Positions 1-12,570 of a DNA stretch of 64,000 nt are shown one piece after another. Source of the DNA: Saccopteryx bilineata (lineage: Eukaryota; Chordata; Mammalia; Chiroptera; Emballonuridae); assembly GCF_036850765.1 (NCBI RefSeq), contig NC_089498.1:55169795-55233794 (forward strand), read 5' to 3'. How positions within the stretch are numbered: the stretch's first letter is position 1; the number at the start of each line of letters is the position of its first letter. The notes beneath the pieces were generated by a model. It was not told the DNA's origin. It did not search any database and saw nothing but the letters and a program-made list of their open reading frames with translations. The position numbers were made by a program, and so were the translations under genes.

Positions 1-336
1 TGGGGAGGCTGTTAGACTCCCGCATGCGCCCGACCGGGATCTACTCGGCGTGCCCACCAGGGGGTGATGCTCTGCCCATCGTGGGGCGTCTCTCTGCCTC
101 AATCAGAGCCATTCTAGCGCCTGAGGCAGAGGCCACAGAGCCATCCTCAGCGCCTGGGCCAACTTTGCTCCAGTGGAGCCTTGGCTGCGAGAGGGGAAGA
201 GAGAGACAGAGAGGAAGGAGAGGGGGAGGGGTGGAGAAGCAGATGGGCGCTTCTCCTGTGTGCCTTGGCCAGGAATTGAACCCAGGACTCCTGCACGCCA
301 GGCCGACGCTCTACCACTGAGCCAACTGGCCAGGGC
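1..336 (-). repeat. tRNA-derived SINE, type A (cut by window edge)
   Basis: On the minus strand the element begins at 336 with the tRNA-like head (GCCCTGGCCAGTTGGCTCAG), which carries an A box, followed by a B box in the CCTGGGTTCAATTCC region. A CT-rich middle and the GC-rich body follow. The A-rich tail is missing because the window starts inside the element. It has a single copy of the CCCCCTGGTGGGC-type unit, so it belongs to the short subfamily. Apparent reading frames here are SINE artefacts. Confidence 0.9.
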
Positions 337-1724
337 TACTGTCAAAATTTTTAACTAAAAACAGCTTTCTCAATTATGTTATAATCTTATATGTAAATGG
401 TTTGAGGTTTAGGATATTTATGATATATTTTTTCATTTGGTTAGGAATATTTCACTGCAATTACTCAAAATACAATATATCACTTTGAATTGCACAATAT
501 TTGTGTTGCATTTCAGATAAAGCTGATATTCATTTCTCTGGCATTTAATGTTCTCAGAAATTTATTCAACAAACATTTATGGAGGCTCTCTGAGGTACCA
601 CACTCTCTTCTAGGCTATTGAAAAATACCAATAAAATAATACCCCTCATAGCTCTCCTCTCATGAATCTTACATACTAGCAATATGAAGAGTGACAAACA
701 ATAAACATAAACGTGTTATATAACATGTTAAAAGGTAACAAGTAGCACAAAAATAGAAGCTTGCATTTTCAAAATTTCATACTTAATTCTCATCCAGAAA
801 ATTAAGTAAAACTATATAAAGAAAACACAAATGTTTTCTGATAATACAAGTGAAGAACTTCACAAGAAAAACATAGCTATTCCAACAACCCTAGCTGAAA
901 GCCACCTCAAAAATATCTATAGCCCAGAATACAGATTGCTGTTATTCTCTTGGAAGGAGAATAAAGGCCTTTCATTTTCAATATAAATCTAAAGACTCAA
1001 AACACATAAAGCTATGCCCTTGACATGTTTATCCCTGCTTCCTGCATCTGGATTGGTTGTAGCAACGCACGGCAAGAACTGCCAAGGCTGACATCATGAC
1101 AGTTTGTTGTCTGGTACATTTTTGACAATGTTATCTTTTATTTTAAGCCACTGTTCCTGACTGCTATGTAAATAATCACTAATTTCTTTGATACATCAAA
1201 GTTTGGAGCCCATGGCCAATACTGTGATGAGAAATCCCATATAAATACTCTGTCAGGAAGCAAGCTGGAATCTCTCAGTGAAGTGAGAGTTGTACCTATG
1301 CACCTGCCCTTCCACAGCCTGTTCAGTCAAACTCTGCTACTTTCAATATTTGACAACATGTATATTGTCCTACAAAAACATAATTTGTCACTGCTCTCTA
1401 TTTCTTGGTAGAAATGTATAACATCCACTAGAATAAAGCAAACGTCCTTTCAAAGAACATTCAACTATCAAATAGAAGACACAAGGCTTCCCAAAGTTAC
1501 CAAATCTTGCCACACCAAATAATAATTTCCTTAACTGAATGAATGGAAACCTTTCTTCTCCCTCACCCTGGTGGAAAGCATCTAATATTTCTCTGCTACA
1601 GAGAATAGTTATCACTCATAAGCATGCCCCAATAAATCATCTTCTGGGTTTTTGTTTTGTTTTTTGCAATTATGAACTTCAAAAAAATAAAATTTCAACA
1701 AGTCTTTAAGATTTATTCTATCCT
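337..1724. other. Unique AT-rich DNA, no gene seen
   Basis: I see no conserved ORF, splice-flanked exon or RNA gene. A stretch near 545-715 resembles an ancient LINE-type repeat (listed separately). The rest is AT-rich single-copy-looking sequence. Confidence 0.6.
545..715 (+). repeat. Possible ancient L2-like LINE relic
   Basis: The order of motifs (attcaacaaacatttatgg, then a decayed 'tgccaggcactgttctagg' block, then 'cctcatgaatcttacat' and 'gacaaacaataaacat') matches the pattern of a very common old mammalian LINE2-type repeat. It is strongly diverged; the family name is from memory. Confidence 0.4.
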
Positions 1725-2070
1725 GCCCTGCGTGTGGAAATCCTGGGTTTGATTCCTGGCCAAAGCACATAAGAGAAGTGTCCATATGCTTCTCGCCCCT
1801 ACCCCCTCTCTTTTCTCTCTATCTCTCTCTTCCTCTCCTGCAGCTGAGGCTTTATTAGAGCAAAAGTTGACCTGTGCACTGAAGATGGCTTCATGGCCTT
1901 TGCCTCAGGTGCTAGAATAGCTTTGGTTGCCACAGAGTAACTCCCAGATGGGCAGAGCATCGCCTTCTAGTGGGCTTGCCTGGGTGAATCCAGTTGGGCA
2001 CATGCAGGAGTCTGTCTCTCTGCCTCCCTGCTTCTCACTTCAGAAAAATACAAAAAAAAAAAAAGATATA
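1725..2070 (+). repeat. SINE type A, 5'-truncated and decayed
   Basis: The B-box region (gtttgattcctggcc) and body of type A are clear, but the A-box head is largely missing. Imperfect 11-bp TSDs flank it: tattctatcct at 1714-1724 and tattctgtcct at 2071-2081. A short poly(A) closes the element. Confidence 0.8.
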
Positions 2071-2642
2071 TATTCTGTCCTTTAAAATAACTTTATATTT
2101 TCTCTTATAATTTTATATCAAACTATATTAAATATCGATCTACAAGAAATATATTTGTTTTAATTAATTTTATATTACATATTTATATAATATAAAACAC
2201 TGTGTTTATAAAATATACTTAAATGATATAGAAAATATAATGAAATATATTTGTACATAATATGAAAATGTTATGTATAATAATGTAATGTAATATATTC
2301 ATATAACTTTGTTACATTTTTACACATAAAATTTATGTAAAGATATATTGATATTTGATTTAATTTTATACTATACATAATTATTTATTTCCCATTCATA
2401 TATGTATATTTTTAGGCATGAGGTAAATTCTGCTTCAAAGATAGAAATGGCCAGATTGTAGTTAATTCTAGGTAAGGGCAGAAAAATAGCATGGTTTCAC
2501 TATTTACTGGGAGAATTAAGGCACCTCTACAATAAGGCCCAGACAAAGGAGGTTTACCTGGCACACCACCGTTTTGAAGTGTGCCTTGTTTGCTATCCAT
2601 TTTAAAATGTATCTATGTGGTGGTATCAAATAAAGTTGATGA

Positions 2643-2815
2643 GCCTGACCTATGGTGGTGCAGTGGATAAAGCATTGACCTGGAACACTGAGATCTCCAG
2701 TTCAAAGCCTGGGTTTGCCTGGTCAAGACACATATGAGAGTTGATACTTCCTGCTCCTCCCTTCTTTCTTTTACTCTCTCTCTAAAATGGAATAAATAAA
2801 ATCTAAAAAGTAAAT
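2643..2815 (+). repeat. Short tRNA-derived SINE, type C
   Basis: The head gcctgacctatggtggtgca and a B-box-like ccagttcaaagcctggg are followed by a short CT-rich tail and an AATAAA-rich end. A perfect 15-bp TSD, aaataaagttgatga, lies at 2628-2642 and 2816-2830. This family is about 170 bp, much shorter than types A and B. Confidence 0.88.
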
Positions 2816-3034
2816 AAATAAAGTTGATGAAAATAATTCCAAAAATGAGAAAGTGAAGCCATTTCTAAGAATTAATAATTTCAGTTTATATTTTTTAAAT
2901 ATATACTCAACAGTTGTAGACATTAAGTGAGAGTAGTTTAACTCAAAATACACTTCTGGTAGCCACATGATAAATATAAGCAGAGTTAAGGTATATAATT
3001 TCTTCTACAAACTTTGGTGGACCTTTAGAAAATT

Positions 3035-3394
3035 ATTTTTTTCCCCAAAGTTAGAAGCAGAAGGCAGTCAGACAGGCTCCCACATGCGTATGACCAGGAT
3101 CCACCTGGCATGTCCACCAGGGAGCGATGCTCTGCCCATCTGGGGCGGTTGCTTCTTTGCAGCCGGTGCCATTCTAGCACCTGAGGCGGAGACCATGGAG
3201 CAGTCCTCAGTGCCCGGGCCAACTTTGCTCCAGTGGAGTCTTGGCTGAGGGAGGGGAAGAGAGAGACAGAAAGGAAGGAGAGAGGGAAGGGTGGAGAAGC
3301 ATATGGGCACTTCACCTGTATGTCCTGATTCAAATTGAACCCTGGACTTCCACATGCCGGGCCAACACTCTACCACTGAACCAAGTGGCTAGGG
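3035..3394 (-). repeat. SINE type A, full length
   Basis: This is a minus-strand copy with a perfect 13-bp TSD (cctttagaaaatt at 3022-3034 and 3395-3407). The + strand shows a short T-run at its left end, the complement of the poly(A) tail. It is the short subfamily with a single CTGGTGG-type unit. Confidence 0.9.
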
Positions 3395-3437
3395 CCTTTA
3401 GAAAATTTATCTAGTACCTTAACACATGTGGAGGGTG

Positions 3438-3485
<48 letters not shown>
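3438..3485 (+). repeat. (TTA)n microsatellite
   Basis: About 15 TTA/ATT units sit directly on the tail side of a minus-strand SINE. It probably grew from that SINE's poly(A) tail. Confidence 0.95.
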
Positions 3486-3488
<3 letters not shown>

Positions 3489-3812
3489 TAAGAGGAGAGG
3501 AGGCCAAGACAGACCCATGCATGCACCTGACCAGGATCCACCTTGCAAGCCCACTAGGGGGCGATGTTCTGCCCATCTGTGGTGTTGTTCTGTTCAGCCA
3601 CTGAGCTCTTTCTAGTGCCTGAGGCAGAGGCCATGGAACCATCCTTAGCCCCCATGGCCAACTTGGTCAAGCCATGGTTGCAAGAGGGGAAGAGAAAGAA
3701 AGAAGTGACAGGAGGAGGGATAAAGAAGCAGTTGTGTGCTCTAACCAGAAATTGAATCTGAGAAATCTACACACCACGCTGATGCTCTACCACTGGGCCA
3801 ACCAGCCAGGGC
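3486..3812 (-). repeat. SINE type A, older copy
   Basis: Read on the minus strand, the element starts with agccctggctggttggccca at 3812. It is more decayed than its neighbour at 3035-3394, with several internal deletions. Approximate direct repeats (tgttttttatt and tgctttttatt) flank the element and its tail microsatellite. Confidence 0.85.
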
Positions 3813-5297
3813 TGCTTTTTATTGTTTTTAATGACAGTTTTAATCACAAAACTCTAAATAGAGGAAAGAGTGATTTTGGTTTTCTTTCAGAGTAATACTC
3901 CTCATCAAGAAAACAAATTACTGACAAATATAATTAGCCTATTTAATTTACAATTAAAAAGTTATTCTTTATAAAATGATCAATTTAATAAATAACAGGT
4001 ATAAACCACATGTTATAATAACCTAGCCATTCTAGTCCATTTAATAAATTAAAGTCAAACTTATAAAAAGAAAATGGATTTCATAACTCTGTCCACTATT
4101 GCCAACATATTGGATATTTGTTTTAGTGATTAGAGAAGCATTTACTCAATAACAATTTATTATATATTTAGTACATGTCAGACATTCTGCTTCTACTGCA
4201 GAAATAAATCAGTTTAGTTTCCACATATATTTACTATTGAGAAAATGCCATATTCCATATTTTTGCTTAATATATTGAAATAATATATTATTTCAAAGTA
4301 CTTTAGTAAAACAATTCCAAATTAAGGAGTATTAAAACTTAATTTCCAATTAAAATAGATTTCTATAAAACCTATGTTTTCTGAACTATCATCTCAATAC
4401 TAGTATAATATGGAAATATATTTCCCATAATATTATAGAAAATTAACAAGAAACGGTTTAGTTTGAAAGGAGAGAGCTCTCTGAAATGAGAAAAGCCCAA
4501 GTATAATTCTATCTGTGGATAACTTAAAAGTATAACCAAGTAAATTTAAAACCAAGTTTTAAAGCTCAAGCAAGTAAATAGATGCTTTTAAAAGGAAACT
4601 TGAAGGAGTTTTGTAATACCATTCTCTGGCATAGGAAACAGATTATGACTAATCCTGCTTGGTGAAGGTTTAATGTCCCAAAGAACACTAATACAGTGGT
4701 GAATAAATTATTCTTCTCTTAGAGAAAATCCATTAACAAAAGCCAAAGTATTAAGTCAGGCTAGAGAGATTAACTTTGAAAGTGTGAAAATGCCAGTGAT
4801 TTTTTGGATGTAGTATAATATAAAACCCTGGCTTTCAGAGGGGAGAAACTCATGGTGTATTCCTAGTTCTGTTTCTTCTTTGCCGTATGAGTAAAAAAGT
4901 AGTAAAAATTTCTGAGAATCTGTTTATTATAACTAGGATAAAAAAATCTATTTTATTCTGCTGTACTAAATAGATGAAAATTTAAACAGTAAAAAATAAT
5001 AGGAGCACAAAAGAATATTTATTTTTAATATTTACTGAATATGTGTTTACTGAGTGTTGATTCTGTGCAGGCATTTTATAAGATAGAGACTATAGTAGAT
5101 TGAGGAAAAGTAGAAAAGGAGGAGGAAGCAAAGAGAAAAGGAAGGAAAGGATGGATAGAAGAAAAAAAATAAGAGAGAGGGAAGGATAAATAAAAGTTCA
5201 CAAGGAATTTTCAATTAATGGGGTCTGAGACTAACACTATAAAGAGCCCATGAATGAATTAGGCATTTGTAAAATTCCTTCTTAAAGATTGAAGGTG
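3813..5297. other. Unique AT-rich DNA, no gene seen
   Basis: No gene is supported. Weak matches to old repeats occur: L2-like text near 4140-4205 and 5020-5095, and a MIR-like run near 4855-4975. A purine-rich tract lies at about 5100-5190. Confidence 0.55.
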
Positions 5298-5635
5298 GGC
5301 TTGACCACGCGGTGGCGCAGTGGATAGAGCGTTGAACTGAGACACAGAAGACGCAGTTTCAGAACCCCAAGGTCACGACTTAAGCACAGACTCATCCAGC
5401 TTGAGCATGAGGTTGCTGGCTTGAGCATGGGAATATAGATATGACCTCATGATTGCTGGCTTGAAGCCCAAGGTCGCTGGCTTGAGTCCGGGACCACTGG
5501 CTTGAGCAAGGGGTCACTGGCTCAGCTGAAGCACTCTCACTCCCTGTCAAAGCACTTATGAGAAAGCTATCAATGAATAACTAAGGTGCCACAACAAGGG
5601 ATTAATGCTTCTCATCTCTCTCCTTTCCTGTATGT

Positions 5636-5685
<50 letters not shown>

Positions 5686-5700
5686 CTTAAAAAAAAAAAT
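5298..5700 (+). repeat. tRNA-derived SINE, type B
   Basis: The head (gcttgaccacgcggtggcgc, then agtggatagagcg) is tRNA-like and contains the A box. The element then carries several diverged 'GCTGGCTTGAG' units, a (CT)n run at about 5640-5682 and a poly(A). Short flanking repeats (ttgaaggtg at 5289-5297 and atgaaggtg at 5701-5709) fit a TSD. This copy has extra GCTGGCTTGAG units compared with the ~330-bp copies elsewhere. Confidence 0.88.
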
Positions 5701-6293
5701 ATGAAGGTGAAATCTGTGAGTTTATTCCATCAAGTAAATGAATTTGACTCCCCAGAATCAACACTAAAGGCTTATTTACAAAGACTAAGATTCTTTTCTA
5801 TATGATGAAACATAGTTTTTGAAAAACAAAATATAGCATTTGAAAAACTAAGCAAAATAAAACCCTTCACATAAAGATAAATAAAACAACCTGTGACTTG
5901 CTTCTAATAAAGTATGGTAAAGATAACAAGATGCCATTCCTTTAATTTAGTTAATTTGTATATAAGACTCAGTTTTAGCACATTGGAATGAGAGTTATTT
6001 TTTGTCTGAGCTTCATTACAGCCTTGTATGACACTGAGCAAAGAACCCAACTAAATTGTGTCCAGACTCAGTAAAATTATTTTTCTTGCTTTTGCCACTG
6101 CTAAGGCTTGGTAGGAAAGATATTTTGGTTAGTTTGTGTGTTTTTGTTCTTTAAAATTTATTTAGTAAATTAAATTTAATAGGGTAACATTGCTTAATAA
6201 AAGTATGTGAAAGATGGTTTTTAATAACAGTCTATTAGGAGCTACCATCCAGAGAAATTGTCTTGTACATTCATCAAAACTTGGGAATGTTTA
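5701..6293. other. Unique AT-rich DNA, no gene seen
   Basis: AT-rich sequence between two type B SINEs, without recognisable coding or RNA features. Confidence 0.6.
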
Positions 6294-6638
6294 GCCTGAT
6301 CAGGTGATGGCACAGTGGATAGAGCATCACACTGGGATGCGGAGGACTCAGGTTCAAAACCCCGAGGTTGCTGGTTTGAGTGTGGGCTCATCTGATTTGA
6401 GCAAAGCTTACCAGCTTGAGCCCAGGGTTGCTGGCTTGAGCAAGGGATTACTCGGTCTGCTGTGGCCCTCTCCCCTCCCCCCGTCAAGGCACATATGAGC
6501 AAGCAATCAATGAACTGAGGTGCCGCAGTGAGTAATTGATGCTTCTCATCTCTTTCCCTTCCTGTCTGTCTGTCTCTATCTTTCTCTCTCTCTGATTCTC
6601 TGTCTCTGTAAAAAACAAACAAACAAACAAAAAACCAC
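6294..6638 (+). repeat. SINE type B
   Basis: This is a full-length copy from gcctgatcaggtgatggcac to an (AAAC)n tail. The B box (aggttcaaaacccc) is visible. Diverged TSDs are ttgggaatgttta (6281-6293) and tttggaatattta (6639-6651). Confidence 0.88.
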
Positions 6639-6925
6639 TTTGGAATATTTAAACTGGGTCAAAGATTTAGACTGGGTCAAAGCTACACTATATTCCAAAC
6701 AACTCTTTGCAAAGTCAACAAGAAAGCAGACATTCTAACTACCAGCCTAAAAATTAAAGATATTCATTAAAATAGCACCACTATATATAGATAAAAAATA
6801 ACTTAGCTTATTTACAATAGAAAATCCTTTTTCTCATCATTCAATTATTGCCCCTTTTTTTTTTTTCATAAAAACCCTGTTTTCACTCCTTAATGGGAAC
6901 GGTATTTGGGTTTCTGCCTAAATCA

Positions 6926-7240
6926 ATGCACCCAGCCAGGATCCACATGGCATGCCCACGAGGGAGTGATGCTTTGCCCATCTGGGGCATTTCTCCATTG
7001 CAACCATAGCCATTCTAGCACCTGAGGCAGAGTCCATGAAGCCATCTTCAGTGTCCCCGCCAACTTTGCTCCAATAGAGCCTTGGCTGCAGGAGGGGAAG
7101 GAAAAGATAGAGAAAAAGGAGATGGGGAAGGATGGAGAGCAGATGGGCGCTTCTCCTGTGTACCTTGAACAGGAATCGAACCTGAGACTTCCACACACCA
7201 GGCCGACACTCTACCACTGACCCAACTGGCCAAGGCTGGC
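6926..7240 (-). repeat. SINE type A, 3'-truncated
   Basis: On the minus strand it starts near 7240 with a decayed 'agccttggccagttgggtca' head. It runs through the body and stops before the usual tail, so the 3' end is missing. It is the single-unit (short) subfamily. Confidence 0.8.
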
Positions 7241-8252
7241 CATTTAACAAAATACATTTAGCAGAGATGGTTAATATTTGCAGGACAGATAAAGAAAACA
7301 AACAATCCTTATAAAATAAAGTCAGTGTTGTGATTTTAAAATTCTGTCCTAACTATGAAGACTAACTCAACACAATTATTGGGTTCTTTATGTTTGGGGG
7401 AGAAATAAAATTAGACTATTTTTTTACTCATATAGGTTATCCTTTATGATTTTCCCCCTGTGTCTAAAGTACACTGATATTAGCAGAGTCCTTTCTAACC
7501 TATAATGCCTATTTTTAACAAGGGTCTTTAGAGGAAAATCACTAAAAAGAAATAAACTTAAGTTACATAATAATATTTTAATACTTCTGTTGAAATGGAA
7601 AGAAAACGGAAAGTGCTAAGTACTCTCTTTAAGAATTTTCCAAAATTAAAAAGAAAGCCTTGAACAAATCATGCATAGAAATATAAATTATACCTTTTTT
7701 CTACTTAATCAGCATTCTTGTTTAATTAAGCAATAGTCATAATAAAGTAACATTTTTCCCTTAAGAATTATTGCTAAAGTTCAAAGGTTCAAGTTTTTAA
7801 TTATTATTCATAAAGCATGCAATGTAATTTTTAAAACTATAAAAAAGCTCTAATTTTAAATGATTCAGCAGAACATTTCTCTTAGAAAAAAATAACATTA
7901 AAGAGTATTAACTTTCATGCAAAATAATGGCTAGAAATGTTTTCCTCTCACTTCCCAGTTTCAGACAGGAATGAATAAATCAGAACCAGGAATGTTTTGT
8001 GGATGAAAGGAAGTATAAGTCTTAAGATGAAAATCTTATTAATGTGATGCCCAAGGGCAAAGATAAAATCAGATCTTATGAATGATTTTTAAGTTGCTAT
8101 TTTAATAATGATTAAAGTATAGTGAAAAGAAAAATTGAAAAAAAATAAATTCCATTTTTTTGCCTATACCCACCAATCTGTCATACTTTTCAAATATATA
8201 TTTTGCTAAAAGCTGATATATAAAGTGTATATAAAAACTAATCAGCACAACT
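7241..8252. other. Unique AT-rich DNA, no gene seen
   Basis: No ORF, RNA gene or clear repeat is supported here. Confidence 0.6.
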
Positions 8253-8415
8253 TAGGCTGGGTACTCGGTTGGTTAGAGCATCATCCTGGCATATCAAGGT
8301 TGTAGGTTCATCCCTGGTCAGGGTACAGGCAAGAATCAACCAATTACACACAAATAAGTAGAAGACAAATAGATGTCTCTCTCTCTCTCCTTCTCTAAAA
8401 ATTAATAAAAATAAT
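8253..8415 (+). repeat. Short tRNA-derived SINE, type D
   Basis: The tRNA-like head (ggttggttagagcatcatcc) has a clear A box, and the B-box region reads aggttgtaggttcatccc. The body 'caagaatcaaccaatta', a (CT)n stretch and an AATAAA-rich tail follow. It resembles widespread bat tRNA SINEs of the Ves type, but that name is from memory. Confidence 0.8.
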
Positions 8416-9373
8416 TAAATACAATTCTGGTGGGGAGGGTGGATAAAAATGAGTGTTATATTACAGATAAGAGAATGAGGAAAGAAGATATGTGTGTGTG
8501 TTAAGTTGCATGTATTATGATTAAGTAGCCACAGTTGTTTAAAGAAGGAATAACAAGTCAATAAGACAATAAGATTCAAGAAAATACTGTAAATAAGTTA
8601 AGATGGTAGAGAAAAGATGAGGAGCTGAAGACTTCGCTGAATTTAAAAAGGTATTAGCTTCTTTCTGCTAATATTATCCCTTATTTTGGTCTTTTCCAAT
8701 ACTTTCAATAAAACAGAGTATCTAGATTTGAATGAGAATTATGAGCTATTAAATTGCTTTAGTTAAACCACTTTTAACATATGGTCTTGGTCAAAAAGAC
8801 ATAATTGCTTCTGCTCTGTATCAACCTGGTACAACAATTTGAAACCTGTAGAATGATTTATCTGTTATGTAACTATAGCTCAGTCTATGTATTTAGGACC
8901 ACAATACTATACCACAGTAAACAAAACCTCCTTTTATAGTCACATTCTTTGACAATTATAACAGTTCAGAATCTCTTTCTTTTGGGAAAATTTATCTCAG
9001 TAACATATGCATTATCTATAAAGATAATATACTGAGATGCCCATCAAGAAAATTTTAGTACTTTTCTATTGTCAGAATTTCTGAAAGAGAATTTTCAGAA
9101 ATGCCATGTAGTTACTTTATAAAATAATAAAAAAATGCGTGAATATATATTCAAAAATGTTTCATCTACCTTACAAGAGTAAGTATGCATTTAAGACACA
9201 ATCATCATTATTGAAAATTTTATTCTTATATCAAGTATTGACTTATGTTCTAAATACCATAGTCATGTGAACAATTTTAAAGATCACATAGATTACAGGT
9301 TTAAATCAGCTTTTGATATTTCCTAGTTATCTTTTAGCAAGTATCAATAGACTTGGCATTTAAACTTCCAATG
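8416..9373. other. Unique AT-rich DNA, no gene seen
   Basis: AT-rich sequence between a type D SINE and the first full-length L1. No features are supported. Confidence 0.6.
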
Positions 9374-10463
9374 AAAGCTTGTATTTGAGTCAGAGTAATG
9401 GCAGCATAAGAGATACTTCTGATTTCTCCCCTTGAAATTTCACCAAGTTAAACAACTGTTAACACAGCAAAAGAACCCCAGCTGGACTACTAGGTATGCC
9501 TAAAGATCCCCACACTGAATGGACTCAAGGCAGGACAGGCTGAAAAAGGGGCAGATTATAATATGCATTCATGGTGGGCTTTGTAGAGGAGACAAACACA
9601 GAGTGACTGGGTTTTTTTTGTTTGTTTGTTTTTTTCTCTCTACTGAACTATGGGAAGGAGATAAGCTCAGGCTCTTTGGATTTTGTCTCAGGGGTACAAA
9701 AAGAGAAATTGGAGTGACTGAGTCTCCTTCTGCCAAGAGAAATGGTGAGATGGAGGGACAGAGAAGGAGATAAACCAAAACAGCCAGAGCACAGAGTCAC
9801 AGCAACTGTTCCCATGGTTGGCCTGCAGCCCACACTTGACAGAGACAGAGCAAACTAAAGTGCGACCCCCAAACTCCCGGATCCCACATCTCTCGCCTCG
9901 CAGTATGAAGAGTAGGAGAGACAAACCCCAGAGCTAGCTCTCCAGAGAGATGCTTTCTCCTGAATAACAGAGGTGCTCTCCGTCTGGCCCCAGGTCTGTT
10001 GATGTGGGGAAGAGTGCGCAGAAGCCTGATATCGCCACTGCTAGAGCCATAAAGCTGCAAAATCCTCACGACATGCCCCAGCTACATCACTGAAACAGCA
10101 ACTTCTTATTGGAGACTTTACAGACATAGTGGAACTTTACAGACATAAAACATAATAAAGTGACACCTACTGAAAGAATCCTCTCAAAACTAAAATTTAT
10201 GTTTTTTTTTTCCATTTTTTGTTTTTTCCTTGTATTTTTTCCTCTGTTGAATTTTATTTTCTTTAATTTATATATTTTTATTATTATATAGCTGTTTTGT
10301 TCTGTTTTCTGTTTGTTTCTTTGTTATCAATCATTTTTGTGGTTTTCCTTCTGAACTTGTCATAATTTTTAATCCTTTATATTTTTATTGTACTTTAAAT
10401 TTATTTATTTATTTATCTATTTATTTATTTATTGGTTAGGGTTCTAAACAATACCACTCTTGA

Positions 10464-11420
10464 ATGTCATCAAGGAAGAATAAATTGAATACTATGGCTA
10501 CATAAAACAGAGACATAATTCAGAAAAAATAATGGAAAATCTCCAGAAAAACATCTCAATCAAATGAAAACTTTGGAGTTAAATGATAGAGAATTCCAAG
10601 TTGAAGTTCTGAAAATACTCATTGATATGTGAGAAAATACCTGTAAGAAACTTAATAAGAAAAGAAAAAAAATAATGAACAAAACAAATACCTCACCAAG
10701 GAGATTGAAACTTTAAAAACAGAGATGACAAACTCAATACATGAATTGAAGACTGAGAGTAAGTTTAGCTAATTGAACAGGCCAAATAAAGGAAATAATC
10801 AGAGACATCAAAGACAGGCAAATAGAGATGTACAGAGAAAAGAGAGAGACTCACAAATTTAAAAAACTGAAAGAGCTCTACAAGAATTGTCTGACTCCAC
10901 AAGACAAAGCAATATAAGAATAAAAGGTATATAAGAAGACAAAAAGAGGGAGAAGGGAATGGAGAGTCTATTCAAACACATAATTGATGATAATTTCCCA
11001 AATCTATGGAAAGAGAGACTCAAAAACAAGAAGCAAACAGAAGACTGAGTTATTGCAATCCAATCAGACCTACTCCAAGGTACATTGTAATAAAATTTTC
11101 AAAAGTCAAGATAAAAAAGAATCCTCAAAGCAGCTAGGGAAAAGAGAAATATACCATATAAAGGAAAGCCTTTTAGGTTATCATTGGACTTCTCAGCATA
11201 AACTCTACAAGTCAGAAGAGAGTGAACCCAAACATTCAAAGTACTGAAATAAAAGATTACCAGCCAAGAATACTATATGCATCAAAGTTAACCTTCAAAT
11301 ACAAAGGAGATATAAAAACTTTCACAGACATATAGAAGCTAAAGGAATTAATCACCAGAAAACACTCAAGGAGGGTATTTGACCAGACCAAAATATGAAA
11401 CAAATCAAAATTACAAGTAA
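10464..11420 (+). pseudogene. L1 ORF1 remnant (RNA-binding chaperone), copy 1
   Basis: ORF1p normally forms trimers through an N-terminal coiled coil and coats L1 RNA as a chaperone through RRM and C-terminal domains. Here the reading starts at ATG 10464 and aligns codon by codon with ORF1 of the younger copy at 41474. Lysine/glutamate-rich coiled-coil text is followed by decayed RRM and CTD blocks ending at a TAA at 11418-11420. Frameshifts and stops break the frame throughout; the longest open pieces are under 90 codons, so it cannot be functional. Assigned by homology to the sister copy within this window. Confidence 0.85.
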
Positions 11421-12230
11421 AAGCTCCAACAAGGTCACAATAAAAACAAGGTTAATCTGTCACAATAACATCAAAGAAGAGAGGATAAAGATCTGCAATA
11501 GCAAAAAAGGATGGAGTGCAGAATCACTCATAAGGCAAAGAACTGTAGTACATATGAACATTTTTCTCTTAATAACCTAATGGTAACCACCCAAGAAAAA
11601 GTCACTACTGAAATCCCAGCTTAAGAAAAGAAGAAATAGGGGGAAAAATGCAATATCATCAAACAAAACAACTGACAGAAACACAAAAGAGAATCAAACA
11701 AGAATGAAAGCTACCAGAAAACAAAACATAAAGTGACTATAGGAAATTCTCAAGTGTCAATAATTACCCTGAATGGAAATGAACTTACCAATAAAGAGGC
11801 ACATGGTAGCAGATTGGATCAAAAAGCAAAACCCAATCATATATTGCCTTCCAAGGACATATCTAAGCTGAAAGCAAAAAAGTAGACTCAAAGTGAATGA
11901 TTAGAAAACATTCTCCAAGCAAATAATATCCAAAAAAGCAAGTGTAGCCATACTGATCTTACAACAGTCACTTCAAGACAACAAAGGTAATCAGAGACAA
12001 AGATGGACATTTCATAATAATAAAAGGGACATTATATAAGAAGACATAACACTTCTTAAAATATATGCACTGTAAAAGGGAGTACCAAAATATATGACAT
12101 TTACTAACTTAGCTAAAAGTAGAAGCATACAAAACACCATCATAGTTATAGATTCCCACCACTGAAGGCTTTAGATAAATCATCCAAACACAAAATCAAT
12201 AAAGAAATGTTGGCCTTAACAACATACTGA

Positions 12231-12570
12231 GCCTGACCAGGCAGTGGTGCAGTGGATAGAGCATCAGATTGGGATGCAGAGGACCCAAGTTCGAGACCCT
12301 GACGTCGCCAGTTTAAGCGTGGGCTCGTCTGGTTTAAGCAAAGTTCACCAGCTTGGGCCCAAGGTCACTGGCTTGAGCAAGGGGTTACTCAGTCTGCTAA
12401 AGGCCCACGGTCAAGGCACATATGAGAAAGCAATCAATGAACAACTAAGGTGTCACAACAAAAAACTGATGATTGATGCTTCTCATCTCTCTCTGTTCCT
12501 TTCTAACTGCAATTATCTCTCTCTCTCTCTCTGATTCTCTCTGTCTCTAAAAAACAAACAAAAACAAAAA
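12231..12570 (+). repeat. SINE type B inside L1 copy 1
   Basis: A complete type B element, from gcctgaccaggcagtggtgc to an (AAAAC)n tail, splits the endonuclease part of ORF2. Near-matching TSDs (acatactga at 12222-12230 and ccatactga at 12571-12579) show it arrived after the L1. Confidence 0.9.

Noticed and set aside
3438..3485. Regular short repeats considered as an array
   Set aside because: A plain trinucleotide microsatellite without spacers.
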